5,748 nt of DNA from an uncultured Bacillota bacterium (GTDB lineage: Bacteria; Bacillota; JAAYKD01). Shown here piece after piece: positions 1-5,748 of the stretch (position 1 is its first letter; the number at the start of each line of letters is the position of its first letter). The notes beneath the pieces were generated by a model. The model had not been told where the DNA came from. It did no database searches and saw only the letters and a program-made list of their open reading frames with translations. The position numbers and the translations under genes are program-made. The stretch lies in NCBI GenBank assembly GCA_937897315.1, contig CALCNS010000351.1, positions 1 through 5,748 on the forward strand, written 5' to 3'.

Positions 1-1008
1 AATTTTGTAATTCGTCAGTTTAGCTGCCAATCGTGCGTTCTGACCTTCTTTACCAATTGCCAAAGATAATTGATAATCGGGAACAACGACTCTGGCTGAT
101 TTTCCGTCTTCATTCATGCTGACAGAAATGGTTTTCGCTGGGCTAAGCGCATTGGCAACATATTCTGCAGGATTTTGCGAAAAATGTACTATGTCAATTT
201 TCTCGCCTTTTAGTTCGTTGACCACGGCTTGTACCCGTGCTCCTTTTGGCCCAACACACGCACCAACCGGATCCACATTGGGATCCTTAGAATATACTGC
301 TACTTTTGACCGTTGTCCCGCTTCACGAGCTACAGATTTCATTTCAATTGTACCGTCGTACAGCTCCGGAACTTCCAGTTCAAATAATCGTCGCAATAAT
401 CCTGGATGTGATCGAGAAGCGATAATTTGAGGCCCTTTTGGAGATTTCTTTACTTCTACTACAAAGAAATTCATCCTTTGTCCTAGTGCATAATCCTCCC
501 CAACCACTTGTTCCCCAGTTGGTAATAGAGCTTCCACTTGATTGTCCAACTCGACAATGATGTTTTTGTGTTCAAACCGTTGAATCATACCGCCTAGAAT
601 TTCACCCTCGCGCTCCACATATTGGTCATAGACAAAACCTCTTTCTGCTTCTCTGAGGCGTTGAACCACGACTTGTTTTGCGGTTTGAGCCGCGATTCTG
701 CCAAAATCACGAGGAGTTATTTCTGATTCAATGACATCTCCCACCATATAATTGGGGTTTATTTTTTTGGCATTCTCGAGCAATTCTTCACTCTTTAGAT
801 CCTTTAGGTCTTCTACTACCGTCTTACGAGCATATACACTGATTTCGCCGGTTTCTATGTTAATACTGACTCTGACATTGGAAGCATTATTAAAGTTCCT
901 TTTGTAAGCAGAGACCAGTGCTTGTTCAATCGTCCGAAAAAGCATTTCTTCCGAGACATTTTTTTCTCTAGCAACCGCACTTAAGGCTTCGATGAATTCC
1001 ATATTCAT
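1..1008 (-). CDS. nusA: Transcription termination/antitermination factor NusA (3' end cut off by window edge)
   Basis: NusA binds RNA polymerase and nascent RNA in the cytoplasm and modulates pausing, intrinsic termination and antitermination. The 336 codons present read through without a stop. They give an N-terminal polymerase-binding domain (about residues 1-128), an S1 domain (about 134-199), a first KH domain (about 201-275, GPKG loop at 253-256, then VVNELKGEKIDIV) and most of a second KH domain (from about 285, GKEG loop at 319-322, then QNARLAAKLT). Firmicute NusA is usually some 350-390 residues, so only the last few dozen are missing beyond base 1. The start at 1008 (MNMEF) is chosen because AAAGGAG lies 9 bases upstream at 1018-1024; the in-frame ATG at 1002 would be 15 bases away. 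The gene follows rimP by 26 bases with no terminator between, so the two are cotranscribed, as is usual for this pair. Identification is very secure. Confidence 0.97.
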   Translation of the reverse strand, partial: MNMEFIEALSAVAREKNVSEEMLFRTIEQALVSAYKRNFNNASNVRVSINIETGEISVYARKTVVEDLKDLKSEELLENAKKINPNYMVGDVIESEITPRDFGRIAAQTAKQVVVQRLREAERGFVYDQYVEREGEILGGMIQRFEHKNIIVELDNQVEALLPTGEQVVGEDYALGQRMNFFVVEVKKSPKGPQIIASRSHPGLLRRLFELEVPELYDGTIEMKSVAREAGQRSKVAVYSKDPNVDPVGACVGPKGARVQAVVNELKGEKIDIVHFSQNPAEYVANALSPAKTISVSMNEDGKSARVVVPDYQLSLAIGKEGQNARLAAKLTNYKI

Positions 1009-1034
1009 ATTGTAATACTCCTTTATCCCGATTC

Positions 1035-1487
1035 CTACAGGATGTCCAAATGTATTTTCTTAACCAGAGAACGCGGTATGACTAGTTCTTTATTCGGTAA
1101 TTGCAGGACGAAATGCTCTGCCGTAACCAGTATTAAACTGCCACGATGAGTTTTTGATTGGTCTACCGCTTGAGAACAAATCACTTTCACAAACTCACCC
1201 AAGAAGCGATGATAATCCTGCTCTGTTCGAAGCTCACGAAAAATACCAGGTGAGGATACTTCAAGGAAATAGCTAAACGGAATGGGATCTGCTTCATCTA
1301 GAGCCGGATCAATCGCCCGACTAAAGCGTTCGCAGTCTTCATGTTGTATTCCATCAGGATGGTCTATCGAAATTCGTAGAATTCGATTGCCACCTTCCTT
1401 CAGCATTTCTACTTGATAAATATCATAACCCAGTTGTTCCGCTATAGAATTGGCTATTTTTTTTGTTGTTTCGAGATCGAACCTCAT
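1035..1487 (-). CDS. rimP: Ribosome maturation factor RimP
   Basis: RimP (YlxS in Bacillus) is a cytoplasmic factor that assists late maturation of the 30S ribosomal subunit. The 150-residue product has the usual family length. It shows the family core: ILRISIDHPDGI (about 36-47), the DCERFSRAIDPALDE stretch (51-65), then YFLEVSSPGIFRELR (73-87), which matches the canonical LEVSSPG(L/I)xRxL motif, and a C-terminal SH3-like part ending IPRSLVKKIHLDIL. An upstream in-frame ATG at 1547 would add 20 residues. I reject it because it lies about at the predicted transcription start, its extra codons run through the leader hairpin, and AAAGGAG sits 6 bases before the ATG at 1487. The gene is first in the rimP-nusA operon, with its own promoter and hairpin leader. 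In many relatives polC is the upstream neighbour; here it is ispG. Confidence 0.95.
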   Translation of the reverse strand: MRFDLETTKKIANSIAEQLGYDIYQVEMLKEGGNRILRISIDHPDGIQHEDCERFSRAIDPALDEADPIPFSYFLEVSSPGIFRELRTEQDYHRFLGEFVKVICSQAVDQSKTHRGSLILVTAEHFVLQLPNKELVIPRSLVKKIHLDIL

Positions 1488-1493
1488 GCAGAT

Positions 1494-1500
1494 CTCCTTT
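1494..1500 (-). promoter_or_regulatory. Ribosome binding site that fixes the rimP start
   Basis: On the minus strand AAAGGAG is followed by a 6-base spacer (ATCTGC) and the ATG at 1487. This is a strong Shine-Dalgarno match at good spacing and supports the 150-residue RimP over the 170-residue version. Confidence 0.85.
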
Positions 1501-1504
1501 CCGA

Positions 1505-1535
1505 CAAATAAGAGAGAGTGGGAACACCCACTCTC
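1505..1535 (-). terminator. Leader hairpin with interrupted U tail upstream of rimP (probable attenuator)
   Basis: On the minus strand a perfect 9-bp stem, GAGAGTGGG (1527-1535) with CCCACTCTC (1514-1522), closes a 4-base loop (TGTT). It is followed by TCTTATTTG, a U-rich run broken by C, A and G. From the predicted start near 1542 the hairpin occupies roughly +8 to +29 of the transcript and ends 26 bases before the rimP ATG. It could stop read-through from ispG, attenuate rimP-nusA transcription, or protect the 5' end of the mRNA. An interrupted U tract is what is expected of a NusA-stimulated rather than a fully autonomous terminator. From memory, NusA-dependent attenuation of its own operon has been reported in Bacillus subtilis; applying that here is inference. 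The stem itself is certain, its function is not. Confidence 0.75.
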
Positions 1536-1549
1536 GACTATCAACAAAC

Positions 1550-1578
1550 ATTATAGCATAATGTTCCCTAGAAAGCAA
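1550..1578 (-). promoter_or_regulatory. Predicted sigma-A promoter of the rimP-nusA operon
   Basis: Reading the minus strand, TTGCTT (1573-1578) is separated by exactly 17 bases from a perfect TATAAT (1550-1555). The -10 box is preceded by TGC (1556-1558), giving an extended -10 element (TGnTATAAT). The likely start is a purine near 1542, about 7 bases past the -10 box, giving a leader of about 55 bases that contains the hairpin and the rimP ribosome site. The promoter lies wholly in the gap after ispG, so rimP-nusA can be expressed separately from the isoprenoid/envelope genes. The -35 box matches the consensus at 4 of 6 positions. Confidence 0.8.
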
Positions 1579-1599
1579 GAGTCTTATCAAATGAAGCGG

Positions 1600-2688
1600 T
1601 TATTTATCTATAACCTTTGATCCTGTCGTCTTCTCTCTACGTAGGATGTCTATTTGTTCAAAAAGCGCGTGCATATATACATCCGGTGTGATTTTTGCAA
1701 CAATCTTGCCTTTTACAAACAGCAATGCTTGTTCGACACCGAATGCGATACCAATATCCGCATGCTTCGCTTCCAATGGTCCGTTGACCTCACATCCCAT
1801 CACAGCAACCGTAATCGGTGGACCTTGGTAATCTCGTAGTCTTTTTTCTACTTCTGCAGAAATGGTATACACATCTCCTTTTCTTCTTCCACAAGTAGGA
1901 CAAGAAATGAGTGTGATTCCACGCTGACGAAGTTCTAAACTTTTTAAGATTTGCCAGGCAACATGAACTTCTTCTGCCGGATCACCGCTCAAAGAAACAC
2001 GCAAAGTATCCCCAATTCCTTCTGCTAAAAGCACTCCCATACCAACAGAAGTTCGAACAATTCCGGTTCCGGGTGGCCCGGCTTCGGTTATTCCTAGATG
2101 AAGCGGATAGTTCACTTTTTTGGATAAAAGGCGATATGCTTGAATGGTTTCTAGAACATTGCTCGCTTTTACAGAAACTAAAATCTGGTCAAAATCATAC
2201 CGTTCAAGTATTTGAATATGAGAAAGTGCACTTTCAACCATGGCTTCTGCACTGGGTCTTCCAAACTTAGCCAAGATATGCTTCTCCAGAGAACCTCCAT
2301 TGACTCCAATACGTATCGGTACCTCTCGTACTTTTGCTTCCTCCACTACCGCTCTAACCCGTTCTTCCACTCCAATGTTCCCAGGATTAATACGAAGCTT
2401 ATCGACGCCTTGCTTTAGTGCCGTTAAAGCCAATCGATAATCAAAATGAATATCTGCCACCAGAGGGATATGAATCTGTCTCTTTATTGCTCCGATGGAT
2501 TCTGCCGCTTGCTGATCTAAGACTGCGACACGAATTAATTCGCAACCGGCTTCTTCCAACCTTAGAATCTGCTCCACTGTCTTGCTTACATCCCTTGTAT
2601 CGGTATCACACATGGATTGGACGATAATCGGTTCCTCCCCACCCACGCGGATCGGACCAATTGGAATACTTTTAGTCGTTCTTCGCAT
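1600..2688 (-). CDS. ispG: 4-hydroxy-3-methylbut-2-en-1-yl diphosphate synthase (flavodoxin/ferredoxin-dependent) IspG
   Basis: IspG (GcpE) is a cytoplasmic [4Fe-4S] enzyme that reductively converts methylerythritol cyclodiphosphate to HMBPP, the penultimate MEP-pathway step. The 362-residue product has the TIM-barrel N-terminal part (VQSMCDTDTRDV at about 23-34, VADIHFDYRLAL 77-88, KLRINPGNIG 97-106, LGITEAGPPGTG 198-209, RVSLSGDPAEEV 230-241). The cluster domain follows, with C263 and C266 (SCPTCGRRKGD), C299 (MGCEVNGP) and E306, the expected three Cys plus Glu cluster ligands. Length is normal for the short bacterial form. Two motif positions are unusual: NGPLE where NGPGE is expected, and QSMC where QSMT is usual. 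I prefer the ATG at 2688 because GAGGTGA lies 5 bases upstream; a GTG at 2697 would add only three residues. It starts 15 bases after rseP, and a promoter for rimP follows it. Confidence 0.96.
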   Translation of the reverse strand: MRRTTKSIPIGPIRVGGEEPIIVQSMCDTDTRDVSKTVEQILRLEEAGCELIRVAVLDQQAAESIGAIKRQIHIPLVADIHFDYRLALTALKQGVDKLRINPGNIGVEERVRAVVEEAKVREVPIRIGVNGGSLEKHILAKFGRPSAEAMVESALSHIQILERYDFDQILVSVKASNVLETIQAYRLLSKKVNYPLHLGITEAGPPGTGIVRTSVGMGVLLAEGIGDTLRVSLSGDPAEEVHVAWQILKSLELRQRGITLISCPTCGRRKGDVYTISAEVEKRLRDYQGPPITVAVMGCEVNGPLEAKHADIGIAFGVEQALLFVKGKIVAKITPDVYMHALFEQIDILRREKTTGSKVIDK

Positions 2689-2693
2689 CCTCT

Positions 2694-2700
2694 TCACCTC
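2694..2700 (-). promoter_or_regulatory. Ribosome binding site that decides the ispG start
   Basis: GAGGTGA on the minus strand matches the anti-Shine-Dalgarno over seven bases and ends 5 bases before the ATG at 2688. The alternative GTG start (2695-2697) lies inside this site and has only weak complementarity upstream, so the ATG is the better start. Confidence 0.7.
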
Positions 2701-2703
2701 TAC

Positions 2704-3729
2704 CTATCGAAGTTGCATGATATCTCGAAAAGACACCAGCAAAATTATACCGATGATTAACGCAAAACCCACACTGCTAATCACAGATTCAATTTTTTCA
2801 TTCATCTTCTTACCGCGAATCATTTCAATAAGCAAAAAGGCTAGTCTTCCTCCATCAAGAGCTGGAATGGGTAGCAGATTTACGATTCCTAGGTTGACAC
2901 TTAAATACGATATGAACCATATAAAATTCGAAAACCCGGTTTGAGCCACCTGCCCAGTGATAGAAACAATTCCTATGGGACCCATAAAACTGTTTAAGGC
3001 ATCTTTCTGAAATAGGTGACTAAACCCGTAAATGGTTTCAGAAATAAACTGTCCCGTCTGTACTATTCCATTTTGGATACTTCCCCAGAGCGCAAAGCGT
3101 TTTACACTACCACTAATTCCGATGACTCCCCTACCTTCTGAATTATCTTTTGGAATCATAGTAAACGTTTTTTCTTGACCTTCTCGCAGAACAAGAATGG
3201 TGATTTGCTCGCCGCTCGCAGGACCTATCAGCGCCGAAATATCATTCCAGACTTGAATCTGTACTTGATTAATGCTCAATATGCGATCGCCGGGCAATAA
3301 TCCGGCGGACTCTGCTACCCCTTCGGGTAATAATGCCCCTACTATAGGTTCATTGGAAGGAATTCCACTCATAAATCCTATTAGAATCAAAATCAGGGAT
3401 GCTAAGAGAAAGTTAAAGAAAGGACCTGCCGCCGAAATGAAGAAGCGCTTCCATGTGGGAGCATCCAAATAGGGATGGGCACTGGAGGGCTCTATTCCAT
3501 TCACTTCGTATTTTTCTGGATTCTCAAACATGACAAACGCACCGATAGGGATTGCACGCAGAGAAAACTGTGTCCTTCCCCAAGTCTGAGAAAACACTTT
3601 TGGACCCATTCCTATGGCAAACTCATCTGCCTGTATCCCAAACGCTCTGGCAACGAGAAAGTGTCCTGATTCGTGAATGATGATTAAAAATCCAAATCCT
3701 AAAATAGCAAACAGAACTGCTACTAACAT
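2704..3729 (-). CDS. rseP: RseP/RasP-type site-2 intramembrane zinc metalloprotease (M50)
   Basis: This is a membrane-embedded site-2 protease. In characterised relatives it cuts anti-sigma factors within the membrane after site-1 cleavage and clears signal-peptide remnants. The 341 residues show HESGH (19-23, the HExxH zinc motif) in the first membrane segment, then AAGPFFNFLLA (100-110) opening a second. A single PDZ domain follows (about 127-205, including GLLPGDRILSINQVQI). MGPIGIV lies at 249-255, a membrane segment at about 268-287, and NLLPIPALDGGRL (284-296) carries the third zinc ligand D292. A last hydrophobic helix lies at 319-334. The length suits short clostridial-type versions and is below the roughly 420 of Bacillus RasP. 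GAFV (63-66) replaces the more usual GGYV/GGFV. The ATG at 3729 follows dxr by 4 bases; its ribosome site (GAGGT) lies in the last codons of dxr, suggesting translational coupling. Substrates cannot be read from the sequence. Confidence 0.95.
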   Translation of the reverse strand: MLVAVLFAILGFGFLIIIHESGHFLVARAFGIQADEFAIGMGPKVFSQTWGRTQFSLRAIPIGAFVMFENPEKYEVNGIEPSSAHPYLDAPTWKRFFISAAGPFFNFLLASLILILIGFMSGIPSNEPIVGALLPEGVAESAGLLPGDRILSINQVQIQVWNDISALIGPASGEQITILVLREGQEKTFTMIPKDNSEGRGVIGISGSVKRFALWGSIQNGIVQTGQFISETIYGFSHLFQKDALNSFMGPIGIVSITGQVAQTGFSNFIWFISYLSVNLGIVNLLPIPALDGGRLAFLLIEMIRGKKMNEKIESVISSVGFALIIGIILLVSFRDIMQLR

Positions 3730-3733
3730 AAAG

Positions 3734-4888
3734 CTACCTCTTTTCCCTCATTCGACTTATCGCTAGATTTGCTTTTTCTCGTGCCAGTCGATCAGCTTCG
3801 ATAACACACTCGACACTGTTCAGATTGCGAGGTGTTGTTTCTTCTAAAACATGTTGAACAAGGGGTATAATGTCTGTAAACCGAATAAGTCCATCCAAAA
3901 AAGCCGTCACTGCGACTTCGTTGGCTGCGCTCATAGACGCTGGCATGCAACCAGCCATACGATTTACCTCAAATGCCATGGTCAGAGCTGGAAATCTAGT
4001 AAAATCTGGTGTATCGAAACGCAATCCTGACAGATCACTCCAGCTGAGTCTAGGAAGTGACAATGCCCAGCGCTCGGGATAAGATAACGCATAAGCAATC
4101 GGCATGTGCATATCGGGATACCCCATGTGAGCCAGTAATGAACCATCACAATATTGAACCAATGCATGGACTAGACTTTGCGGATGAATGACCACATCCA
4201 GTTGATTTGGTTGTAAGCCAAATAACCAGCGTGCTTCAATCACTTCAAGTCCCTTATTCATTAACGTCGCAGAATCCACCGAGAGCTTTCTTCCCATTTT
4301 CCATTTTGGGTGCCGAATGGCTTCCTCAACAGAAACATTGGAAAGATCTCGTCCCGGAGAATGATAGAAGGGGCCACCTGAAGCAGTCAAAAAAACCTTC
4401 TCAATCTCTGCCTTCTTGCCATGTAAAGACTGATAAATAGCCGAGTGCTCGCTATCCACCGGGAATACCGTTCCCCCATGCTCTCGAATCAAGAAATCAA
4501 ACAATTCTCCAGCAGCGACAATCGGTTCTTTATTTGCTAGAGCGACGCGTTGCCCTACTCTCAGTGCTTCAATGATAGGTGCAAGCCCGACAAAGCCAAT
4601 TAACGCCATGACGATGGTATCAACCTGTACCCCAGCCAATGCCACCAACCCACGATCTCCCCAAGAAATCAATATATTGGGAAATCGTTTCTGCAATGTT
4701 AAAGCATCTTTTTCTTGAGCAACTACCACATACTGGGGGTGCCATTGTTTGATTTGATCACTCAGCAAGATCATATTGCTCCCTGCCGCCAGTCCTGTGA
4801 TCTTGACGTGATCAGAATGATGTGATACGACATCCAACGTCTGTGTTCCTATAGATCCGGTAGAACCGAAAATTGTAATACTTTTCAT
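3734..4888 (-). CDS. dxr: 1-deoxy-D-xylulose 5-phosphate reductoisomerase (Dxr/IspC)
   Basis: Dxr rearranges and reduces 1-deoxyxylulose 5-phosphate to methylerythritol 4-phosphate with NADPH, the first committed MEP-pathway step; it is the target of fosmidomycin. The 384-residue product is normal length. Visible motifs are the NADPH-binding GSTGSIG (8-14), ANKE (118-121), PVDSEHSAIYQSL (143-155; metal ligands D145 and E147), TASGGPF (168-174), HPKWKMGRKLSVDSATLMNKGLEVIEARWLF (193-223; H193, S206, N211, K212 and metal ligand E215), IHPQS (234-238) and SAANEVAV (320-327). All catalytic residues I can place are present. ANKE is followed by P-I-V, where most relatives have T/S-L-V. The start at 4888 is preceded by GAGG 6 bases away. 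It lies 8 bases after cdsA and 4 before rseP. With ispG in the same run it supplies isoprenoid precursor to UppS, encoded just upstream. Confidence 0.97.
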   Translation of the reverse strand: MKSITIFGSTGSIGTQTLDVVSHHSDHVKITGLAAGSNMILLSDQIKQWHPQYVVVAQEKDALTLQKRFPNILISWGDRGLVALAGVQVDTIVMALIGFVGLAPIIEALRVGQRVALANKEPIVAAGELFDFLIREHGGTVFPVDSEHSAIYQSLHGKKAEIEKVFLTASGGPFYHSPGRDLSNVSVEEAIRHPKWKMGRKLSVDSATLMNKGLEVIEARWLFGLQPNQLDVVIHPQSLVHALVQYCDGSLLAHMGYPDMHMPIAYALSYPERWALSLPRLSWSDLSGLRFDTPDFTRFPALTMAFEVNRMAGCMPASMSAANEVAVTAFLDGLIRFTDIIPLVQHVLEETTPRNLNSVECVIEADRLAREKANLAISRMREKR

Positions 4889-4896
4889 TTATTGCC

Positions 4897-5676
4897 TCAC
4901 AATATGACATAACGTTGAAACAAGATAACGACAAAAACAACCAAAATCCATGAATCAAAACGATCGAGTATTCCACCATGACCTGGCAACAAATGACCGG
5001 AATCTTTGATATTGTATTCTCTTTTCAACGAGGATTCCACTAAATCTCCTATTTGAGCTGTTATGCCACCTAAAAGACCTAGAATCCCAAAGTGTAAAGC
5101 AGATAACTCCATCGATATCCCTACTAAGATCATGATTACTACCGATCCTAATAAACCTCCAATAATACCTTCAGTGCTTTTATTGGGACTGATATCGGGA
5201 AATGGATGGTTTTTTCCCAGATAGCAGCCTGCCAAATATGCGAAGATATCATATGCCCATGTAAGTAAACATACTATTAGAATCCATGCTAACCCATTGT
5301 ATCCTGATCGCAGATAATAACCAAACCAAAAAGGAGTCACGATATACAAAGCGGTAAAGCAATTCATTGCCAGACTGTTTAAAGTAAAGGAAGGAAACAA
5401 CAAGACTTTTTTGGCTAGTAAGTAGACGAGAAAGCCAAAAAACATCCAGATCAGATTCTTCTCTGCCAACGGTTGAGTAAAAAAGGCCCCGGAGCTCAAA
5501 AAGGCAATAGCAGGTAAATCGATTTGTAATCCTTTCGGTTCAACCATGTTCTTTATTTCATTCACTGCCAACAAGATAATACCAATAAAGAAGATGGCTA
5601 ACGGCCACGATCCCAAGAGTAAGAATGCCAAAAATACCGGGGCCCAAACCAAAATCGTCACCGTTCTTTGGAACAT
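4897..5676 (-). CDS. cdsA: Phosphatidate cytidylyltransferase (CDP-diglyceride synthase) CdsA
   Basis: CdsA is an integral membrane enzyme that joins phosphatidate and CTP to give CDP-diacylglycerol, the precursor of phosphatidylglycerol, cardiolipin and related lipids. The 259 residues are mostly hydrophobic, with about seven or eight membrane helices. The C-terminal family signature is clear: S215, K218-R219, K224-D225, then LPGHGGILDRFD (230-241). The upstream region WAYDIFAYLAGCYLGK (140-155) and SPNKSTEGIIGG (163-174) matches the D-x-x-AY and SPxKTxEG motifs, with some divergence. I choose the ATG at 5676 because GGGGAGG lies 6 bases upstream; a TTG at 5691 would add five residues encoded by that ribosome site itself. 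It follows uppS by 21 bases and precedes dxr by 8, the common Firmicute order. Confidence 0.96.
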   Translation of the reverse strand: MFQRTVTILVWAPVFLAFLLLGSWPLAIFFIGIILLAVNEIKNMVEPKGLQIDLPAIAFLSSGAFFTQPLAEKNLIWMFFGFLVYLLAKKVLLFPSFTLNSLAMNCFTALYIVTPFWFGYYLRSGYNGLAWILIVCLLTWAYDIFAYLAGCYLGKNHPFPDISPNKSTEGIIGGLLGSVVIMILVGISMELSALHFGILGLLGGITAQIGDLVESSLKREYNIKDSGHLLPGHGGILDRFDSWILVVFVVILFQRYVIL

Positions 5677-5682
5677 ATAGAA

Positions 5683-5689
5683 CCTCCCC
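5683..5689 (-). promoter_or_regulatory. Ribosome binding site that decides the cdsA start
   Basis: GGGGAGG on the minus strand, with a 6-base spacer before the ATG at 5676, is a strong Shine-Dalgarno sequence. It overlaps the codons that a longer, TTG-initiated reading frame would translate, which argues against that longer form. Confidence 0.8.
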
Positions 5690-5697
5690 AAATTACG

Positions 5698-5748
5698 TTA
5701 TAGTCCGCCGAATCTTCTCTTTCTGCCTGCAAAATCAAGTAGAATTTT
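5698..5748 (-). CDS. uppS: Isoprenyl transferase (undecaprenyl diphosphate synthase) UppS, C-terminal 16 residues only
   Basis: Only the last 16 codons and the TAA stop lie in the window; they read KILLDFAGRKRRFGGL. The ending RxRRFGG is characteristic of cis-prenyltransferases of the UppS family, whose C-terminus carries this arginine- and glycine-rich motif near the active site. UppS extends farnesyl diphosphate with isopentenyl diphosphate units to make the C55 carrier lipid for peptidoglycan and wall polymers. Its place directly upstream of cdsA-dxr-rseP is the standard Firmicute arrangement and strengthens the call. The fragment is too short to judge the enzyme's length, start or completeness. 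Confidence 0.85.
   Translation of the reverse strand, partial: KILLDFAGRKRRFGGL

Noticed and set aside
116..430. Plus-strand open frame of 104 codons
   Set aside because: It lies entirely antisense to the continuous nusA reading frame, has no ribosome site I can see and no recognisable motif.
1488..1547. A 20-residue N-terminal extension of RimP starting at the ATG at 1547
   Set aside because: The start codon lies about at the predicted transcription start, the extension is translated from the hairpin, it lacks family similarity, and a strong ribosome site precedes the ATG at 1487.
1598..1615. Short inverted repeat GGTTAT/ATAACC over the ispG stop codon as a terminator
   Set aside because: The stem is only 6 bp and AT-rich, and on the minus strand it is followed by CGCTTC rather than a U run; too weak to call.
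2689..2697. GTG start for ispG giving three more residues
   Set aside because: The GTG overlaps the GAGGTGA site that serves the ATG at 2688 and has no good ribosome site of its own. The difference is small and not fully settled.
2582..2944. Plus-strand open frame of 120 codons across the rseP-ispG junction
   Set aside because: It is antisense to two well-supported genes, and its hydrophobic stretch mirrors the rseP membrane helix on the other strand.
5677..5691. TTG start for cdsA giving five more residues
   Set aside because: The extra codons are the GGGGAGG ribosome site and spacer of the ATG at 5676.
1..5748. CRISPR arrays, insertion sequences, tRNA or rRNA genes, prophage or defence genes
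   Set aside because: No direct repeat arrays, terminal inverted repeats, transposase motifs or tRNA-like folds were noticed; nearly all of the window is accounted for by conserved housekeeping genes.

Overview
The window is a dense block of core housekeeping genes, all on the minus strand. It comes from a bacterium that most resembles a low-to-moderate-GC member of the Bacillota (Firmicutes), on the Clostridia or deep-branching Bacilli side. Three things point there: the well-known uppS-cdsA-dxr-rseP order followed by rimP-nusA, purine-rich Shine-Dalgarno sequences (AAAGGAG, GGGGAGG, GAGGTGA), and a short RseP with a single PDZ domain. I cannot name a genus from the sequence alone.

In transcription order (right to left) there are two blocks. 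The first is envelope and isoprenoid: the last 16 codons of uppS (5698-5748), cdsA (4897-5676), dxr (3734-4888), rseP (2704-3729) and ispG (1600-2688). The gaps are only 4 to 21 bases, and some ribosome sites lie inside the preceding gene, so this looks like one polycistronic, partly translationally coupled unit. Dxr and IspG are the first committed step and the penultimate step of the MEP isoprenoid pathway. UppS uses the product to build the undecaprenyl carrier lipid, CdsA makes CDP-diacylglycerol for phospholipids, and RseP is the site-2 intramembrane protease.

The second block is transcription and translation: rimP (1035-1487) and nusA (1-1008, 3' end cut by the window edge). Between ispG and rimP is the only sizeable non-coding stretch (1488-1599). 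It holds a very good sigma-A promoter (TTGCTT, 17 bases, extended -10 TGCTATAAT). A perfect 9-bp hairpin with an interrupted U tail lies almost at the start of the predicted transcript. This arrangement fits a leader attenuator, plausibly one through which NusA controls its own operon.

Two genes commonly found between these blocks in related genomes, proS and polC, are absent here. There is no mobile element, CRISPR array, tRNA or rRNA, and no stretch over 300 bases lacks a gene. I do not see a novel biological system. The points most worth a second look are the rimP leader, the missing proS-polC pair, and a few substitutions in otherwise strongly conserved motifs of IspG, Dxr and CdsA.
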